Shown: one piece after another, positions 1 to 6,197 of the stretch
How the letters are laid out: the number at the start of each line of letters is the position of its first letter
How positions within the stretch are numbered: the stretch's first letter is position 1
Assembly (NCBI GenBank): GCA_027306845.1
Contig: DAHUYY010000070.1
Span: 1 to 8,941 of the forward strand
DNA: 8,941 bases
Source: Vulcanimicrobiota bacterium
GTDB taxonomy: Bacteria > Vulcanimicrobiota > Vulcanimicrobiia > Vulcanimicrobiales > Vulcanimicrobiaceae
Direction: 5' to 3'
Notes under the pieces: model-generated
Databases searched by the model: none
Told to the model about the DNA's origin: nothing
Seen by the model: only the letters and a program-made list of their open reading frames with translations
Position numbers and translations under genes: made by a program

Positions 1-288
1 GATTCGGCACTCGCGCGACCGCGCAACGCGGCTTCGTACGATAGCGATGCTTCGATTCCGAAGCTCGCCGCGCTCTACGCGCTCGGCGTCATTCTCGATC
101 ATCCGTTTGTTGACGGCAACAAGCGGGTCGGGCTAGTACTTCTCGAGTTATTTCTCGCGCTCAATGGTTTTGAGTTGCGCGCATCAGATGCGCAGTGTTA
201 TGAGGCGATTGTAAGTGCAGCGAGCGGCGAGGCGACCGAGGCGGAGTTTTCCACGTGGGTCGAAGAGCACAGCGCACAGGCGGACTAG
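1..288 (+). CDS. doc: Doc-type (Fic fold) toxin, C-terminal part, 5' truncated by window edge
   Basis: This frame is open from the first base and ends in TAG, giving 95 visible residues. Residues 34-42 read HPFVDGNKR, the Fic/Doc active-site motif (HxFx[D/E]xNKR), followed by VGL and a helical stretch, as in death-on-curing toxins. The upstream segment 'DSALARPRNAASYD' is also typical of Doc. Known Doc proteins are kinases that phosphorylate elongation factor EF-Tu and stop translation. A cognate antitoxin gene normally lies directly upstream, so here it would be outside the window. The expected catalytic histidine (H34), acidic residue (D38), asparagine (N40) and arginine (R42) are all present, so nothing visible suggests inactivation. 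The next gene is convergent. The family call is firm; activity and partner cannot be judged from this piece. Confidence 0.9.
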   Translation, partial: DSALARPRNAASYDSDASIPKLAALYALGVILDHPFVDGNKRVGLVLLELFLALNGFELRASDAQCYEAIVSAASGEATEAEFSTWVEEHSAQAD

Positions 289-474
289 AAGCGATCGCGT
301 GATTCCGTAATCGCTGAACCGCGTGACCCCTTTTTAGAGCATCGTTTCAAATGACCCGGATTTTCGGGGGGCTAAGCCAAGCCTATGGTCGCACGAAGTG
401 GTGAACACTCGGCGGGCAAAAAGCGGGCGGAACGCGCCGCGCTCTCAACCGAATTGAAGCACATTTAGCAGCGC

Positions 475-1440
475 TCATCGAAAAACTGGCAATTCTTTTG
501 CGAGCTCGTTCATCGGTCGCAACTCGTCGCGCTCCCGCGCAATTAATGCGATGCCGTTATCTTGAAGAATTTCCGAAACCCACGCAAACCCGTTCCGAAG
601 GCTCGACCCAAAGGCCAACACCGGACTCGTTTTTCCAATTTCCTTGCGATAGCGTGCGGAATAGTCAAAGAGCTGGCCCATGCCATATCGCATTCGATCT
701 ACCGTCGCCGAAGAATCGATAAGGCTTTTTACTTCGACCAATAATTGTTTATTTCCAACCTTTGCAAGAAGGTCTATGTTGTTGTTATAAAAACATGATC
801 CCCCTTTTTCATCAATCGCGACTTTCAAGATACGGAGAGTTTCCTGATGATCACCGCGAGCTCGCTCTTGAAGGGCCGCTGACTCTCCCACGTCGGGTCC
901 GACACCTTGCGACGGTCGATAGCCCGTCCCCGCGGGTACAACATCCAATTTACGTAGTGCATCTAGAGGCGGTTTCAGCAAGGGCGACGCTCGACCTAAT
1001 ATTACATCATCAATGGTTGGCGCCTGAGCGAAAGCTATGCCCGTTAATCCGGCTGCATCTAATATGCGATGGAAGTCGAGATCATCAATGTACCGAATAG
1101 AGTGCCCTTGAAATGTGTCGCGCGAATGAAAGCGCGATTCGTACATTTTTCCAAGGTTGTTAACGTATGGAATAGGATGAGCAAAACGTATTGGTTTACG
1201 AATTCCGACATACCGGTGGCTTGGACTAGATGGGTCATCCCAGACATCACCAAGCTCCCCGCAACCAAAATAGGTACTTTCTTGGCCCGGTGGTGCGCCG
1301 CGGGTGGGTCTGTAATATACGAATTTTTCCCCGCCTTTAATTCGGTCAAAATACCGCTCGGGGAAGTGATAGACAGCAAATTCCGTGTCCAAATATTTCG
1401 GATCATCTCGCCAACTACGCTGCATAAGCACGACAGGCAT
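475..1440 (-). CDS. Probable modification-dependent restriction nuclease: EVE/PUA-like reader plus PD-(D/E)XK nuclease
   Basis: This 321-residue protein has two parts. Residues about 20-92 (YHFPERYFDRIKGGEKFVYY, YFGCGELGDVW, RYVGIRKPIRF, PIPY) have the beta-rich pattern of EVE/PUA-superfamily domains, which bind modified bases. Residues about 195-300 look like a PD-(D/E)XK nuclease of the Mrr-like group: D223 in 'NNNIDLLA', E236 and K238 in 'LLVEVKS', and Q256 in 'GQLFDY'. The expected role is cleavage of DNA carrying modified bases, as in type IV restriction; this is inferred from the architecture. The ATG at 1440 has a GGGGGA stretch 12 nt upstream. An internal ATG (residue 6, MQRSW) is an alternative start. 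Codon use is more AT-rich than in the genes to the right, which suggests transfer. It lies 181 bp downstream of another nuclease-like gene on the same strand. Confidence 0.72.
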   Translation of the reverse strand: MPVVLMQRSWRDDPKYLDTEFAVYHFPERYFDRIKGGEKFVYYRPTRGAPPGQESTYFGCGELGDVWDDPSSPSHRYVGIRKPIRFAHPIPYVNNLGKMYESRFHSRDTFQGHSIRYIDDLDFHRILDAAGLTGIAFAQAPTIDDVILGRASPLLKPPLDALRKLDVVPAGTGYRPSQGVGPDVGESAALQERARGDHQETLRILKVAIDEKGGSCFYNNNIDLLAKVGNKQLLVEVKSLIDSSATVDRMRYGMGQLFDYSARYRKEIGKTSPVLAFGSSLRNGFAWVSEILQDNGIALIARERDELRPMNELAKELPVFR

Positions 1441-1621
1441 CGCTTTAGATGTTCCCCCATACCGAAATCAATCCTTGCTCCCCTCACATCGGCGTTGCGG
1501 AACAAGAGCCAAGGGCCACCTGTTTGTTTCCGCCTCTCACGGCTATTTCATGATTATCACCGAAATCAACAAAGCAGCTTGCCATAGGGTAGCGCAAGCG
1601 ATTGCAATAATTTAAGACTCC

Positions 1622-2422
1622 TCAAACTTTGTCGCTCGAAAGTGCACCGTTAATAAGCATGAAGTGACGCTCATTATCCTTGCGGACACCGTCGCATGCG
1701 ACTGCCAGCGAAAATAGACCGATAGTATTTTCGTCTATTCCCTGCACAACCAACGGCAAGCAGGCGTACTCTGGATATCGTTCGCGCAAAGTGTTAAAGC
1801 AAACTTCGACAATTTTCAAATCTAACGGCTCGGCCTCCAACGAACAATAAATTGGTATAACATAACGCGAACCACGCCGATTTTCGCCATATACAACATC
1901 ATCGATGACCAGTTGCATTATTTTTGTCGTTCCAGCTTCAAGCGGAACCTCGATTCGCACATCTATTTCTCGCGACACGCATCTCAGACCGGTAAATTGT
2001 TCCACCAGGCGATTTGCATGGGCGAAATTGAGAAGTTCGCGCTTACCCATTTTATTGCACGGCTGTCTATCGCCAGCCGTCACATCATTGACCTTACATT
2101 TGGAAAGCATTGAATCAGGAACAATATGAAACCGCGTGCGAAGCGCGAAGCGATAGCGATTCGGCGCTTCGTTCATAATCCTCCACTCGAAATCGCGCGG
2201 CGCGGTGGTGCGGATGCTCGGTGGAAGAGGTTGCTGAAAAGCGAATGCTTCATAAAAATTGCTGAGCTGATCGGTCACTGCGTAGCCGAGATCGCCCGCC
2301 GCCGCCGCAACATCGGCGTTCCCAAACGCAATCTCGCGCACATCGCCGGTATAGCGGCCGAAAAACAAACGCTCTGCGACGCTCGCGAATTTCGAACGCG
2401 GAAGGGGCTTTTGAGCGATCAC
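1622..2422 (-). CDS. Endonuclease-like protein with an apparently degraded active site
   Basis: The protein has 266 residues and starts at GTG, fixed by a strong GGAGGT five bases upstream. Residues about 130-240 match, from memory, a family annotated as restriction-type endonucleases: 'NRLVEQFTGLRCVS', then 'VIDDVVYGENRRGSRYVIPI', then a helix ending 'RYPEYACLPLVVQ', then 'TIGLFSLA'. Relatives usually read roughly '[E/D]..YVG.D.RG..Y[V/I]PVQAKGG' here, where the acidic residue and the AK lysine are catalytic. The acidic part is kept (D174/D175), but the following strand reads IPIYCSLEAE (residues 189-198), with S194 where the lysine should be. The protein may therefore be non-catalytic, for example a DNA-binding or scaffold subunit, or a decaying gene. 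The reading frame is intact. Base composition resembles the next gene, and the two may share a transcript. The family assignment rests on recalled sequence patterns. Confidence 0.6.
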   Translation of the reverse strand: MIAQKPLPRSKFASVAERLFFGRYTGDVREIAFGNADVAAAAGDLGYAVTDQLSNFYEAFAFQQPLPPSIRTTAPRDFEWRIMNEAPNRYRFALRTRFHIVPDSMLSKCKVNDVTAGDRQPCNKMGKRELLNFAHANRLVEQFTGLRCVSREIDVRIEVPLEAGTTKIMQLVIDDVVYGENRRGSRYVIPIYCSLEAEPLDLKIVEVCFNTLRERYPEYACLPLVVQGIDENTIGLFSLAVACDGVRKDNERHFMLINGALSSDKV

Positions 2423-2427
2423 GTGTC

Positions 2428-2433
2428 ACCTCC
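2428..2433 (-). promoter_or_regulatory. Shine-Dalgarno GGAGGT fixing a GTG start
   Basis: On the minus strand GGAGGT is followed by GACAC and then GTG. This strong site at ideal spacing decides for the GTG at 2422-2420 as the start of the endonuclease-like gene; no ATG near it has comparable support. Confidence 0.75.
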
Positions 2434-2586
2434 ATCGGCTGCGTTTCCGATAATTTTCGGTTTCGAGAGCACCACGTAAACGCCTCGATCGATTTGGATT
2501 TTTTCAACGAAGTGCCGACGTGCGGTCTTGATGCCTCCCCTGCCGTCACCGCTCCTCAGCGATAAAGTAGGCGAGAGAGACCGCGA

Positions 2587-2611
2587 CTGTCGCACAACCC
2601 CACCGCGACAG
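2587..2611. terminator. Stem-loop downstream of the aldo/keto reductase gene
   Basis: CTGTCGC (2587-2593) and GCGACAG (2605-2611) form a perfect 7-bp stem around an 11-nt loop, 21 bp beyond the reductase stop codon. There is no T-tract in the direction of that gene. It is a possible transcript 3'-end stem rather than a classic intrinsic terminator. Confidence 0.3.
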
Positions 2612-2631
2612 GCTGGATGACTTTTGCCGCC

Positions 2632-3627
2632 CTATCGGTCGATCATCGCCATCTGCGGGGCGCTATAGCGCGGCCCGGCGATCTTTTCGGGTGCAAGCGC
2701 CGCATCGAGGGCTGCCATCTCGTTGCTGTCGAGCGCAATCGCGGCGGCAGCGACGTTCTCCTCGAGATAGCGGCGCCGCTTCGTTCCCGGAATCGGCACG
2801 ATATCGGGGCCTTTGTGCAGCAACCACGCCAGCGCAATCTGCCCCGGCGTCGCGCCCTTCCGCGCTGCAAGGTCGCGCACCGCTTCCGCCGCGCGCACGT
2901 TCGCATCGAAATTCGCGCCTTGGTAGCGCGGATCGTTGCGCCGGAAATCGCCTTCGGGATATTCCTCGGCGCGCTTCACCGCACCGGTGAGAAAGCCGCG
3001 CCCCAACGGCGAGAACGGCACGAGCCCGATCCCGAGCTCGCGCAACAACGGAATGATCTCCGCTTCGAGGTTGCGCTCCCAGAGCGAATACTCGCTCTGC
3101 AACACCGCAATCGGGTGCACCGCATGCGCGCGGCGAATCGTCTGCGCGCCGGCCTCGGAGAGCCCGAGATAGCGCACTTTCCCTTCGCGCACCAACTCCG
3201 CCATCGCACCGACCGTCTCTTCGATCGGCACCGTCGGGTCGACGCGGTGCTGGTAGAGCACGTCGATGCGATCGGTCGCGAGTCGCCGCAGCGAACCTTC
3301 GACCGCTTCGCGCACGTGCGCGGGGCGGCTATCGACGCCGCTAATACCGCTCTCGCCGAATCGGAAGCCGAATTTCGTTGCGATCGTCACCCGGTCGCGC
3401 CGGCCCTGCAGCGCGCGCGCCAACAGCTCTTCGTTCGCAAACGGACCGTACGCTTCGGCGGTATCGAAAAATGTCACGCCGAGTTCTATCGCGCGATGCA
3501 CCGTCGCAATCGATTCGGTTTCGTCGCGCTCCTCCGCCGTTCCGTACGATTGGCTCATGCCCATGCAGCCAAGGCCGATTGCCGAAACCGTCAGCCCTTG
3601 TTTTCCCAGCGTACGCATCGATAACAT
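2632..3627 (-). CDS. Aldo/keto reductase, AKR13/YajO-like
   Basis: This is an NAD(P)H-dependent carbonyl reductase with the (beta/alpha)8 aldo/keto reductase fold, 331 residues from the chosen start. The N-terminus reads MRTLGKQGLTVSAIGLGCMGMS. The catalytic tetrad is visible as D55 and Y60 in 'FFDTAEAYGP', K85 in 'TIATKFGF' and H127 in 'LYQHRVD'. Cofactor-binding motifs follow: 'GLSEAG', 'QSEYSLWER', 'FSPLGRGFLTG' and, near the C-terminus, 'IPGTKRRRYLEEN', typical of NADPH-preferring members. The start at 3627 (MLSMRT) has GGGAGAG just upstream. An ATG three codons later is possible, and a longer reading frame to 3660 adds residues unlike the family and lacks a ribosome site. It is transcribed divergently from the toxin-antitoxin operon across a 133-bp gap. 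The physiological substrate cannot be inferred. Confidence 0.93.
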   Translation of the reverse strand: MLSMRTLGKQGLTVSAIGLGCMGMSQSYGTAEERDETESIATVHRAIELGVTFFDTAEAYGPFANEELLARALQGRRDRVTIATKFGFRFGESGISGVDSRPAHVREAVEGSLRRLATDRIDVLYQHRVDPTVPIEETVGAMAELVREGKVRYLGLSEAGAQTIRRAHAVHPIAVLQSEYSLWERNLEAEIIPLLRELGIGLVPFSPLGRGFLTGAVKRAEEYPEGDFRRNDPRYQGANFDANVRAAEAVRDLAARKGATPGQIALAWLLHKGPDIVPIPGTKRRRYLEENVAAAAIALDSNEMAALDAALAPEKIAGPRYSAPQMAMIDR

Positions 3628-3705
3628 CGTCTCTCCCATCCTTCGTAAGCGCGTTCTCATTCTGGGAACCGAGCACGCCCGAAAAAGGTGCCACGGGCAA
3701 GAAGT

Positions 3706-3739
3706 TTGACTTGTAAGTACACAGTGAGTACACTATACC
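3706..3739 (+). promoter_or_regulatory. Sigma70-like promoter(s) of the toxin-antitoxin operon
   Basis: Two overlapping 17-bp-spaced hexamer pairs are present: TTGACT (3706-3711) with TACACT (3729-3734), and TTGTAA (3711-3716) with TATACC (3734-3739). Either would start transcription about 15-20 bp before the antitoxin ATG. The first pair matches the consensus better. Confidence 0.55.
3716..3733 (+). promoter_or_regulatory. Likely antitoxin operator: two AGTACAC direct repeats, 11-bp period
   Basis: AGTACAC occurs at 3716-3722 and again at 3727-3733, exactly 11 bp apart, so both copies face the same side of the helix. They fill the promoter spacer and reach the -10 region. Ribbon-helix-helix antitoxins bind such spaced repeats to repress their own operon. 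The operator role is inferred; the repeats are seen directly. Confidence 0.5.
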
Positions 3740-3747
3740 CCTAGGCA

Positions 3748-3753
3748 GGGAGG
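3748..3753 (+). promoter_or_regulatory. Shine-Dalgarno GGGAGG of the antitoxin gene
   Basis: GGGAGG sits seven bases before the ATG at 3761. It fixes the antitoxin start and predicts strong translation of the antitoxin relative to the toxin, which has no comparable site. Confidence 0.7.
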
Positions 3754-3760
3754 TTCATCG

Positions 3761-4054
3761 ATGGCCATAGCGCGTGCGGCCCCGGGTAGCAAAGAGGTGC
3801 GGTTTAACGCTCGTTTGTCTGAGAAGCAGAAGGCTCTTCTACAGAGAGCCGCCGATCTCAAAGGGATCTCGCTCTCCGATTTCATCCTCGGGACGGCCCA
3901 GGATGAAGCTCTTCGCGTCATCGAAGCTCACGAGATCGTTCGGCTTTCACGGCGTGACGGCGTTGCGTTTCTTCTTGCTTTAGAGAATCCGCCGACCGCA
4001 CAAGCAGACGTGGTGAAACGCTTTAGCAAAGCGAGAAAACACCGCGCTCGGTGA
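3761..4054 (+). CDS. tacA: DUF1778 ribbon-helix-helix antitoxin (TacA-like)
   Basis: A 97-residue antitoxin. Residues about 11-50 (KEVRFNARLSEKQKALLQRA, then KGISLSDFILGTA) form the ribbon-helix-helix DNA-binding domain of the DUF1778 family. The C-terminal part (IVRLSRRDGVAFLLALENPP, then a basic tail KRFSKARKHRAR) corresponds to the segment that in known TacA proteins wraps the acetyltransferase toxin and blocks it. The gene has a strong ribosome site and its own promoter. Its TGA overlaps the toxin's GTG by four bases, so the two are translationally coupled. The protein probably represses the operon through the AGTACAC repeats at 3716-3733. Length and motifs are normal for the family. Confidence 0.92.
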   Translation: MAIARAAPGSKEVRFNARLSEKQKALLQRAADLKGISLSDFILGTAQDEALRVIEAHEIVRLSRRDGVAFLLALENPPTAQADVVKRFSKARKHRAR

Positions 4055-4590
4055 TCGATGATTTAATCTTCGAACCGCTCGGCGAGTCTCACGTGCGAGC
4101 GGATTTCACCTGCTCCGGTGGCGATGGAGTAATATTACAAACCTACCTCCGGGACGACGCGCGGGCTTTACGCGAACATCGCAGGCACGTTGCAGCCGTT
4201 CACGTCATGGTTCGCGCTTCCAATCCGGGCCGAATTTGCGGCTACTTCACACTCGCCAGTGCCACACTGGAACTCGAAGAGCTCCCGAAAACCGTTCGGC
4301 GCACTCTGCCGCGCTATCGGCCGATGCCTGCGCTAAAGCTTGGGCGCATGGCCGTCTCCGACGATTTTCGTGGGCACGATCTCGGAACGATCCTTATAGA
4401 AGAGGCATTCCGGATTTGTGTCAGGCTGCGTGCGTCGATCGGTTTCGTCGCATTACTTGTTGATGCCAAAACCGACGAACTCGTGGAATACTACGAAAAA
4501 CGTGGTTTCATGCGCTTTCCTGAACGTCAACGTAGCCTCTACATCATGCAGGCGACCATGGCGCAGATCGTCGGCGACATCGGTGCGTAG
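4051..4590 (+). CDS. tacT: GNAT acetyltransferase toxin (TacT-like)
   Basis: A 179-residue GNAT-fold protein paired with a DUF1778 antitoxin. Known TacT toxins use acetyl-CoA to acetylate the amino group of aminoacyl-tRNAs and so stop translation. Recognisable parts: 'FTCSGGDGVILQTYLRDDAR' (residues 19-38), 'GYFTLASATLEL' (64-75), 'ALKLGRMAVSDDFRG' (94-108), 'VDAKTDELVEYYEKRGF' (137-153, with Y148 at the position of the catalytic tyrosine). The acetyl-CoA phosphate loop, normally [Q/R]xxGx[G/A], reads RGHDLG (107-112), so its first conserved glycine is replaced by D110. Cofactor binding and activity may be reduced. The start is GTG overlapping the antitoxin stop (GTGA); the ATG seven bases further is out of frame. 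The longer N-terminal half is typical of the larger TacT-like subgroup. Confidence 0.9.
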   Translation: MIDDLIFEPLGESHVRADFTCSGGDGVILQTYLRDDARALREHRRHVAAVHVMVRASNPGRICGYFTLASATLELEELPKTVRRTLPRYRPMPALKLGRMAVSDDFRGHDLGTILIEEAFRICVRLRASIGFVALLVDAKTDELVEYYEKRGFMRFPERQRSLYIMQATMAQIVGDIGA

Positions 4591-4678
4591 CCGACCTCGC
4601 TCGCTCGCCTCCCAGGCCACAGGCACAGCGCGCCTCGACGAAGTTTTTGCGGCACCCTAACGATCGTCGCCGCCATGC

Positions 4679-4695
4679 GGGCAACGTTGTTGCCC
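4679..4695. terminator. Perfect hairpin between convergent genes, possible bidirectional terminator
   Basis: GGGCAAC (4679-4685) and GTTGCCC (4689-4695) pair perfectly around a GTT loop. The hairpin lies between the ends of the toxin gene and the convergent VOC gene. No T-tract follows on the plus strand (CCTCTCC follows), so termination strength is uncertain. Nothing else supportable is seen in this 153-bp gap. Confidence 0.4.
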
Positions 4696-4743
4696 CCTCT
4701 CCGTCGCCTGCCGCCCGTACACGCGTAGGCGTTTACCGCGCGT

Positions 4744-5133
4744 CTATCGCCGCTTCGCCAACACGGAAAGCTCCCAACGATATCCGTCGGGATCGTGAAA
4801 CCAGAGTCCCATGTTCGGTGAGCCCGGCGCTTCGGGGCCGATCTCATCGCCTGGATCTTCGACGCGCACGTCGTTTTCTTTGAGCCATGCAAGCGCGCGG
4901 CGCAACGCCGCCATCGAGGGCAGATGAAACGAGATATGCCCGATCGTTCCCGGATGCGGCACGCCCTCGCTCAGCACGATGGTAACGTTCGCGTTGGTAA
5001 GGCCGACGTAATCGGCGCCCTCGAAAATGCGCTGCAGATCGAAGATGCGCTCCCACCAACGTGCGCTCGTTTGCGGATCTCGCACCGCGAGCCCGAAGTG
5101 CCCGACCGTCCCCAGAGCTATGCGTCGTTCCAT
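4744..5133 (-). CDS. VOC superfamily (glyoxalase/bleomycin resistance/dioxygenase-like) protein
   Basis: A 129-residue protein with two beta-alpha-beta-beta-beta modules of the vicinal oxygen chelate fold. Module one starts 'GTVGHFGLAVRDPQTSARWW' (residues 8-27) and ends 'NVTIVLSEG'. Module two starts 'GTIGHISFHL' (62-71) and ends 'WFHDPDGYRWELSVLA' (111-126). Metal-ligand candidates are H12, H66 and E121, consistent with a metal-dependent enzyme. Members include lyases, dioxygenases and antibiotic-binding proteins, and the motifs do not decide among them. The protein is cytoplasmic, with no signal peptide. The ATG at 5133 lacks a strong ribosome site, but the first beta strand begins right after it, so the start is plausible. 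It is convergent with the toxin gene and divergent from the protease gene. Confidence 0.87.
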   Translation of the reverse strand: MERRIALGTVGHFGLAVRDPQTSARWWERIFDLQRIFEGADYVGLTNANVTIVLSEGVPHPGTIGHISFHLPSMAALRRALAWLKENDVRVEDPGDEIGPEAPGSPNMGLWFHDPDGYRWELSVLAKRR

Positions 5134-5357
5134 CCCGTTATCTCTGCGCAGGCACCGCGAAAAGCCCTGCCGCTCGATAGGGCTCCCTCGATCCGGCCCC
5201 GCGGTTTACCCGAAGTCCGTCGAGCGGGCCTACTCGCGATAACATTTCCGCAAGAAGTCCCCTCGGGAGAAGAGCGACGGATCGGGCATCGTCCGGAGCC
5301 ATGGCGGCGATGCGTGAATAGAGCCTTCCGGGGCGCGAAGGGCGAACTTCTGCAGGA

Positions 5358-6128
5358 ATGAACGCACGAATCGTCGCCGCAGCTCTCGCCTCGCTGCTTG
5401 CGTTCGGCGCCGCCGCGCCGGCCGCAGCGCTCACCCAACACCAATGGGAAGCACAGGTCGGCCAACAGGAATATCAGACGCTGCAAAATCAGGGCGTTAT
5501 TCTTCATTCCTCGCCCTATTATCGCATTCTCAATCCTATCGCCGCGCGCATCGCGAGGGTCGCCGACCCGCAATACGATTTTCCGTTTCACTTCTATCTC
5601 GTCCACATGAGCCAGCCCAATGCCTTCGCTGTTCCGGGCGGGAACGTCTACGTCACCGATTCGCTGATGACGTTCGTGCAGAACCAGCAAGAGCTCGCGG
5701 GCGTGCTCTGCCACGAAACCTCGCACGATATCCATCACGACGTCTACAATCTCATGCAGAAAAACCAACGCTTAAATATCATGGCGACGCTCGCCGATTT
5801 GTTGTTCGGTGGAGGGAAGAATCGCGTCATTAACACCGTGCTCGGCATCGGCACGCAACTCGAAAGCTTGCGGTTTTCACGCGATGTCGAACAGAACGCC
5901 GATCGAAAAGGCGCGTTTACCTGCGCTGCCGCCGGCATGAATCCGTGGGGCATGGTCTGGCTCTTCCGTCGTTTCGAAAACACGAACATGGCGAGCCCGC
6001 CCGAGTTTCTCTCCGATCACCCAGGCGACGCCGAGCGCATCACCGCGCTTGAGAACCTATTCCACGAGAACCCGACGGTCTTCGGCCGCTTCAATCCCAA
6101 CGTGCGCTCGGCGACGCCCTTGAAATAA
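5358..6128 (+). CDS. Secreted M48-family zinc metalloprotease
   Basis: A 256-residue exported peptidase. Residues 1-24 form a signal peptide (positively charged start, hydrophobic stretch, APAAA cleavage region, no lipobox), so the mature protein should be periplasmic or secreted. The family block 'QPNAFAVPGGNVYVTDSLM' (86-104) precedes the zinc-binding HETSH motif at H119-E120-T-S-H123. The third ligand is E178 in 'SRDVEQNAD', with D182 following. The C-terminal block 'FLSDHPGDAERITAL' (217-231) is also standard for M48 BepA/LoiP-like proteases, which act in envelope protein quality control. There is no TPR extension. The ATG is preceded by AGGA directly adjacent and by GAAGG about 15 bases upstream, so the ribosome site is poor, but no upstream alternative start exists. 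The amtB gene follows 69 bp later on the same strand. Confidence 0.92.
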   Translation: MNARIVAAALASLLAFGAAAPAAALTQHQWEAQVGQQEYQTLQNQGVILHSSPYYRILNPIAARIARVADPQYDFPFHFYLVHMSQPNAFAVPGGNVYVTDSLMTFVQNQQELAGVLCHETSHDIHHDVYNLMQKNQRLNIMATLADLLFGGGKNRVINTVLGIGTQLESLRFSRDVEQNADRKGAFTCAAAGMNPWGMVWLFRRFENTNMASPPEFLSDHPGDAERITALENLFHENPTVFGRFNPNVRSATPLK

Positions 6129-6150
6129 TCGGCCGACCGAAGGAGTGCGC

Positions 6151-6194
6151 CGCCTCCAGGCGTAGCAACCATCGCTGCTATTTTTTTGGAGGTG
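6151..6194 (+). promoter_or_regulatory. amtB leader: SD-sequestering fold with inner hairpin and T-tract
   Basis: The amtB Shine-Dalgarno GGAGGT is at 6188-6193. CGCCTCCA (6151-6158) can pair with TGGAGGTG (6187-6194) over eight positions (one G-U), hiding the site. Nested inside is a small hairpin, TAGCA (6163-6167) with TGCTA (6176-6180), followed by seven Ts (6181-6187), which resembles a weak intrinsic terminator for the protease transcript. A competing local stem CGCC (6151-6154)/GGCG (6159-6162) would release the ribosome site. Regulation is inferred from base pairing only. Confidence 0.4.
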
Positions 6195-6197
6195 CCT

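Noticed and set aside
385..468. 27-codon reading frame after the Doc gene (MVARSGEHSAGKK...)
   Set aside because: No ribosome site, low-complexity basic composition and no recognisable similarity; probably chance or a remnant.
1484..1585. 33-codon minus-strand reading frame between the two nuclease-like genes (starts MASCFVDFGDNHE)
   Set aside because: No Shine-Dalgarno and no recognised motif. It could be a leader peptide, but the evidence is too thin.
2617..3624. Long plus-strand frame opposite the aldo/keto reductase
   Set aside because: Arg/His-rich translation with no motifs. It mirrors codon bias of the well-supported reductase on the other strand.
3732..3737. Minus-strand TATAGT as a -10 for the reductase gene
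   Set aside because: No acceptable -35 at the right distance on that strand, and it would give a leader of about 100 bases.
5226..5240. Degenerate member of the repeat family upstream of the protease (CCTACTCGCGAT)
   Set aside because: Only eight bases match the core, with no hairpin and no GTATCGAGG arm; likely chance.
5118..5768. 216-codon minus-strand frame overlapping the protease start
   Set aside because: Overlaps the clear signal peptide and first half of the M48 protease on the opposite strand; no family motif of its own.
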